A stretch of DNA of 64,000 nucleotides from Salsipaludibacter sp963735045 (lineage in GTDB: Bacteria > Actinomycetota > Nitriliruptoria > Nitriliruptorales > Nitriliruptoraceae), in assembly GCA_963735045.1 (NCBI GenBank), contig CAVTIZ010000002.1, positions 744,001-808,000 of the forward strand, given 5' to 3'. The notes below the pieces were generated by a model, which worked only from the letters and a program-made list of their open reading frames with translations, was not told the origin of the DNA and made no database searches. The position numbers were made by a program, and so were the translations under genes. How positions within the stretch are numbered: the stretch's first letter is position 1; each line of letters opens with the position of its first letter. Shown one piece after another: positions 60,667 to 64,000 of this stretch.

Positions 60667-61479
60667 ATGGCCACCTTCCGCTCGCTCCACGACGCCGTCG
60701 CGGACGCCGTCCACGACGGCGACGTGGTGGCGCTGGAGGGCTTCACGCACCTGATCCCGTTCGCGGCCGGCCACGAGATCATCCGGCAGGGTCGGCGCGG
60801 CCTCACCCTCGTGCGGATGACCCCCGACCTGGTCCACGACCAGCTGATCGGCATGGGCTGTGCCCGCAAGGTGGTCTTCTCGTGGGGCGGCAACCCGGGG
60901 GTGGGTTCGTTGCGTCGGTTCCGCGACGCCGTCGAGCACGGCTGGCCCAACTCCCTGGAACTCGAGGAGCACGCGCACGCGGCCATGGCCAGTGCGTGGG
61001 AGGCCGGCGCCGCGGGCCTCCCGATGGCAGTGCTGCGGGCCTACACCGGCACCTCCCTTCCCGACGTCAACCCCACCATCGCGACGGTGACCTGTCCCTT
61101 CACGGGCGAGGAACTGGCGGCGGTCCGGTCGCTGCGGCCCGACGTCGGCATCGTCCACGCCCAGCGCGCGGACCGGGACGGCAACGTGCTCGTCGAGGGC
61201 ATCATCGGGGTCCAGAAGGAGGTCGTCCTGGCGGCGACCCGCAGCATCGTCACGGTCGAGGAGGTGGTCGACGACCTCGCCGCCCCGAGCCTGAACTCCT
61301 GCGTCGTGCCCGGGTGGGCGATCGACGCGATCGTGGAGGTCCCCGGTGGCGCACGTCCGTCCTACACCCATGGCTACTACGACCGGGACAACGCCTTCTA
61401 CACCGCGTGGGACGACATCTCCCGCGATCGCGACCGGTTCCTGGCCTGGATGGACGACCACGTGCTGGAGGCGACATGA
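60667..61479 (+). CDS. pcaI: CoA-transferase subunit A (3-oxoadipate type)
   Basis: A 270-residue family I CoA-transferase alpha subunit. GDVVALEGFTHLIPFAAGHEI is the CoA-binding loop of the family, and KVVFSWGGNPGVGSL and EGIIGVQKEVVLAATRSIV follow. In the beta-ketoadipate pathway PcaIJ moves CoA from succinyl-CoA to 3-oxoadipate. The length and GFTHLIPFAAGHEI pattern suit the CatI/glutaconate-CoA-transferase-like actinobacterial group, so substrate assignment relies on operon context. ATGA overlap with pcaJ. Confidence 0.88.
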   Translation: MATFRSLHDAVADAVHDGDVVALEGFTHLIPFAAGHEIIRQGRRGLTLVRMTPDLVHDQLIGMGCARKVVFSWGGNPGVGSLRRFRDAVEHGWPNSLELEEHAHAAMASAWEAGAAGLPMAVLRAYTGTSLPDVNPTIATVTCPFTGEELAAVRSLRPDVGIVHAQRADRDGNVLVEGIIGVQKEVVLAATRSIVTVEEVVDDLAAPSLNSCVVPGWAIDAIVEVPGGARPSYTHGYYDRDNAFYTAWDDISRDRDRFLAWMDDHVLEAT

Positions 61480-62264
61480 CCACCGACGGGGGAGCCGGCG
61501 GCGACTGGACCCGGGCGGAGATGATGACCGTCGCGGCGTCGCGGGCCCTGGAGGCCGACGACGTGTGCTTCGTCGGGATCGGAGCCCCCTCGGCGGCCTG
61601 CAACCTGGCCCGGCTGACCCGGGCGCCGGACCTGACCCTGATCTACGAGTCGGGGACGCTGGGCGCGCGCCCCGACGTGCTCCCGCTGTCGATCGGGGAC
61701 GGCGAGCTGGCCGAGACGGCCATGGCCACCGTGTCGGTCCCCGAGATGTTCCGGTACTGGCTGCAGGGCGGCCACGTCGACGTGGGCTTCCTCGGTGCGG
61801 CGCAGCTGGACCGCTTCGGCAACATCAACACCACCGTGATCGGGGACTGGGACGATCCGGCCGTGCGGCTCCCCGGGGCCGGTGGCGCCCCCGAGATCGC
61901 CTCCCAGTGCGGCCGCGTCTTCGTCACCGTCATGCACTCGACCCGGACACTGGTCGAGCAGGTCGACTTCACGACGTCGCTGGGCTTCGGCCCGACCGGA
62001 CACGAGCGCGCGCGGCTGGGCGTGACCACGGCGGGGCCCGTCCTGGTCGTCACGGACCTGTGCACGTTGCGGCCCGACCCGGACACCAACGAGCTGGTCG
62101 TGACCGCTGTGCACCCGGGCGTGGGCCGCGAGGACGTCGTGGCGGCCACCGGCTGGGACGTGCGGTTCGTCGACGACCTCGCGACCAGCGACCCCCCGAC
62201 GGACGAGGAACTGCGGGTCCTGCGTGACCTCCACGCCCGCACCGAGGCGGCCCACGCCGGGTGA
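61476..62264 (+). CDS. pcaJ: CoA-transferase subunit B (3-oxoadipate type)
   Basis: A 262-residue beta subunit. The catalytic glutamate that forms the enzyme-CoA thioester is Glu58 in LIYESGTLGARP. VGIGAPSAACNLARL near 33-47 and GAAQLDRFGNINTTVIG are further conserved blocks. Coupled to pcaI by ATGA. Last gene of the pca set in this window: pcaB, pcaC, pcaD/L and pcaF do not follow; instead a 236-bp spacer (62265-62500) with no gene I can support leads to a convergent YigZ-family gene. Confidence 0.9.
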   Translation: MTTDGGAGGDWTRAEMMTVAASRALEADDVCFVGIGAPSAACNLARLTRAPDLTLIYESGTLGARPDVLPLSIGDGELAETAMATVSVPEMFRYWLQGGHVDVGFLGAAQLDRFGNINTTVIGDWDDPAVRLPGAGGAPEIASQCGRVFVTVMHSTRTLVEQVDFTTSLGFGPTGHERARLGVTTAGPVLVVTDLCTLRPDPDTNELVVTAVHPGVGREDVVAATGWDVRFVDDLATSDPPTDEELRVLRDLHARTEAAHAG

Positions 62265-62500
62265 CCGACCGCGGTCGTCCGGCGGCCGGCGTCAGGCGGC
62301 CGACGTCGGCATGTCGGCGGCAGGGTCGGACGGTCGCCCCCAACAGGTGTGGACCCTCCGACCGGCAGGCACGACCTTCGCCTGGCCGGACTCGCGCGGG
62401 TCCTGCGCGCACGGCGACGCGGCCGCGTGGAGCGATCGCTGTGGCCAGGGCGGTGATCGCGGGCCCACCGGCCGGCCAGGTCAGACGTTCGGCGAACAGG

Positions 62501-63127
62501 TCACCGGCGAGGACGTCCGGGGTCGACGCGGCCGGCGGTGGCCTCGGCGAGGTCGCGGACCAACGCCGGGGCGCCGGCAGTGGGTACCCGCACCGTGCGG
62601 GTGACCGTCGCGGCGTAGTCCACGTCCACGGCCTCGGCGACGTGGGCGTGCAGCGTGGACTCGACGGCGGCGGTGTCGTCGTAGGCATGCTCGACGACCA
62701 GCGTCGTGGTCGCCACGTGCACGACCAACTCGGCCGCGGCGATGGCCGCCGCGGCGGCGTCGCCGTAGGCACGGACCAGGCCGCCCCGTCCCAGTTTCGT
62801 CCCGCCGAACCAGCGCACGACGACGCAGACCGCGTCGACCAGCCCGGCGCCGCCGAGGTGGCGCAGGATCGGGGCGCCGGCGGTGTCCCGGGGCTCACCG
62901 TCGTCGTCGGCGCGCTCGCGTCCGTCGGCCAGCCGCCAGCCCGTGCAGTGGTGGGAGGCGTCCGGGTACCGCTCGCGCACGACGGCCAGCACCGCCGCGA
63001 TCGCGGCCTCGTCGGCCGCCGGCGCGAGATGGGCGAGGAAGCGGGACCCCTTCACGCGGGCCGGCTCCACGGTGACCGGTCCGGCCACCGACACCGCGCC
63101 GTCGACGGGGTCCACCTTCGACACCAT
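62501..63127 (-). CDS. YigZ/IMPACT-family protein (UPF0029)
   Basis: A 208-residue protein of the YigZ/IMPACT N-terminal family. Conserved blocks: KGSRFLAHLAPAADEAAI, SHHCTGWRLADG, DDDGEPRDTAGAPILRHL and CVVVRWFGGTKLGRGGLVRAY, the last being the hallmark. The C-terminal ~70 residues look like the ferredoxin-like EF-G-type domain of YigZ. A role in translation or RNA binding is suspected for the family, not proven. ATG at 63127. Divergent from the secreted ScyD-like gene; the 286-bp spacer has a TAGGGT hexamer (63254-63259, +) as a possible -10. Confidence 0.92.
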   Translation of the reverse strand: MVSKVDPVDGAVSVAGPVTVEPARVKGSRFLAHLAPAADEAAIAAVLAVVRERYPDASHHCTGWRLADGRERADDDGEPRDTAGAPILRHLGGAGLVDAVCVVVRWFGGTKLGRGGLVRAYGDAAAAAIAAAELVVHVATTTLVVEHAYDDTAAVESTLHAHVAEAVDVDYAATVTRTVRVPTAGAPALVRDLAEATAGRVDPGRPRR

Positions 63128-63413
63128 GGTCCGGCCTCTCGTCACCTCGCACGACGCGTCGAGGGTGGCAGCTGACGTCGTCGCCTGCACCCGCCGCCGA
63201 CGGCGGCGAGAGATCCGTTCGCCGACGAGCCCCGCGACCAACAGCCGCCTGCCTAGGGTTCGACGCAGGGGATGCAGGGGCATCGTGTCCCGGCCGGGGG
63301 CCGGGCGGTCCGCCAGACGACTCGTGGACGCGAGTGTCGCGGGGCCGTGCGATCGTGCCGCACCCCGCGACCGGGCCGACCGGCCCGGCACCACGCACAC
63401 GGGGGGACACCTC

Positions 63414-64000
63414 ATGGGACGACGAACACGACGACTAATGGTGGCGGCGGGGGTGGGGGCGATGCTGCTCCTGCCGGGGGCGGCCTCGGCCGTCGGCGGG
63501 TTGGACGGGCCCGTCTTCGGCCTCGACGTCGCGCCGAACGGCGACGTGCTGGTCGCCGACGCCAGTGCCGGGATCACGGTGCTGCGCAACGACACCGTCC
63601 GCGACACGATCGCCCTGCCGGGGGCGTCGGCCGTCAGCGCCATCGGATCGGGATCGATGTGGGTCACGACGTCCGGCCAGGACACCGAGAGCGACAGCGG
63701 CCAGGCGCTGTGGCGGGTCTCCAACGGCAGGGCCCGCATGGTCGCGAACCTGTTCACGCTGGAGAGCGCCGACCCGGACGAGCAGGGCGTGGACTCCAAC
63801 CCCTACGACGTCGCGGCGCTGGGTGGCGGGGCCGCCCTGGTCGTCGACGCCGGTGGCAACAGCCTGCACCGCATCGACAACAAGGGCCGTGCGGAGCTGG
63901 TGGCCACCTTCCCGACCGAGCTGCTGTCGACCGACAACTTCAACGCCATCTGTTCCGACCTCGGGGAGTTCGGCCCACCGTGTCCGATCCCGGCGCCGGC
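63414..64000 (+). CDS. ScyD/ScyE-family secreted protein, 3' partial
   Basis: The frame is open from ATG 63414 to the right edge (195 residues visible); the carboxy end is missing. A signal peptide (1-~25: RRTRRLMVAAGVGAMLLLP, then GAASA) precedes a beta-propeller-like repeat domain: GPVFGLDVAPNGDVLVADAS, then SNPYDVAALGGGAALVVDAG and NSLHRIDNKG. This VxVADAG-x-N pattern is that of ScyD/ScyE-type six-bladed propellers common in actinobacteria and cyanobacteria. Function outside scytonemin clusters is unknown. GGGGGGA ribosome site upstream. Confidence 0.85.
   Translation, partial: MGRRTRRLMVAAGVGAMLLLPGAASAVGGLDGPVFGLDVAPNGDVLVADASAGITVLRNDTVRDTIALPGASAVSAIGSGSMWVTTSGQDTESDSGQALWRVSNGRARMVANLFTLESADPDEQGVDSNPYDVAALGGGAALVVDAGGNSLHRIDNKGRAELVATFPTELLSTDNFNAICSDLGEFGPPCPIPAP

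Noticed and set aside
62265..62500. A short gene after pcaJ
   Set aside because: Frames on both strands are open, but lack a ribosome site, conserved start or any motif.

Overview
The window is very G+C-rich (well above 70% by eye), densely packed, and rich in GTG/TTG starts and 4-base ATGA/GTGA overlaps. Gene content points to an actinobacterium: an SCO6745-type protein, a UPF0182 membrane protein, a YlbL-type PDZ/Lon-like protease, a mycosin-like protease, a DUF2342 metalloprotease, F420 genes (cofC/cofD) and a ScyD-type secreted protein. A deep-branching actinobacterial lineage such as Nitriliruptoria is possible but cannot be settled from this window. I see no insertion sequence, prophage, CRISPR array or rRNA; the sequence reads as ordinary chromosome.

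Layout. 1-10.5 kb: two tandem aldo/keto reductases, an atypical SDR, a cold-shock protein with its terminator, a YyaL/SSP411-type protein, then a minus-strand run (HAD hydrolase, Fic, SCP2-alpha/beta hydrolase fusion, NUDIX-like protein, small 4-TM protein). 10.5-11.1 kb: a 610-bp non-coding divergence with five 11-bp direct repeats and a cluster of DnaA-box-like motifs. 11.1-24.5 kb: two zinc metalloproteases, an epimerase, moaE, the mycosin-like protease, the PDZ/Lon-like protease, a quinone-oxidoreductase-like MDR, a DivIVA protein with a phage-head-like tail, UPF0182 and a phosphodiesterase. 24.5-31 kb: a stand-alone LigD-type polymerase domain, the oxidative pentose-phosphate genes zwf-gnd-pgl, and an OatA-like acyltransferase. 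31-41 kb: a GDSL hydrolase, a J-domain protein, MscS, cobT, a flavin disulfide reductase, a lipoprotein, an initiator tRNA-Met, a COQ4-like protein and an ABC exporter with its TetR regulator.

41.9-49 kb: a SulP transporter and a GntR/HutC regulator, next to a CstB-like metallo-beta-lactamase/rhodanese protein (persulfide metabolism) and a thiolase. The same 12-bp sequence, TGTCCGTACAAT, lies upstream of both the SulP gene and the CstB-like gene. This suggests a small sulfur regulon under the GntR protein. The F420 genes cofD-cofC follow.

49-62.3 kb: an aromatic catabolism region. It holds an aldehyde dehydrogenase with a LysR regulator, a complete HAAT-type ABC importer (livKGFHM) downstream of pobR-pobA, and the divergent pcaHGIJ genes. 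Two palindromes in the pobR-pcaH divergence are probable operators. The middle steps (pcaB, pcaC, pcaD) are absent here. The window ends with a YigZ-family gene and a truncated ScyD-like gene.

Short tandem repeats (11-18 bp units) are unusually frequent at gene boundaries: seven arrays, three of which contain the stop codon of the adjacent gene.
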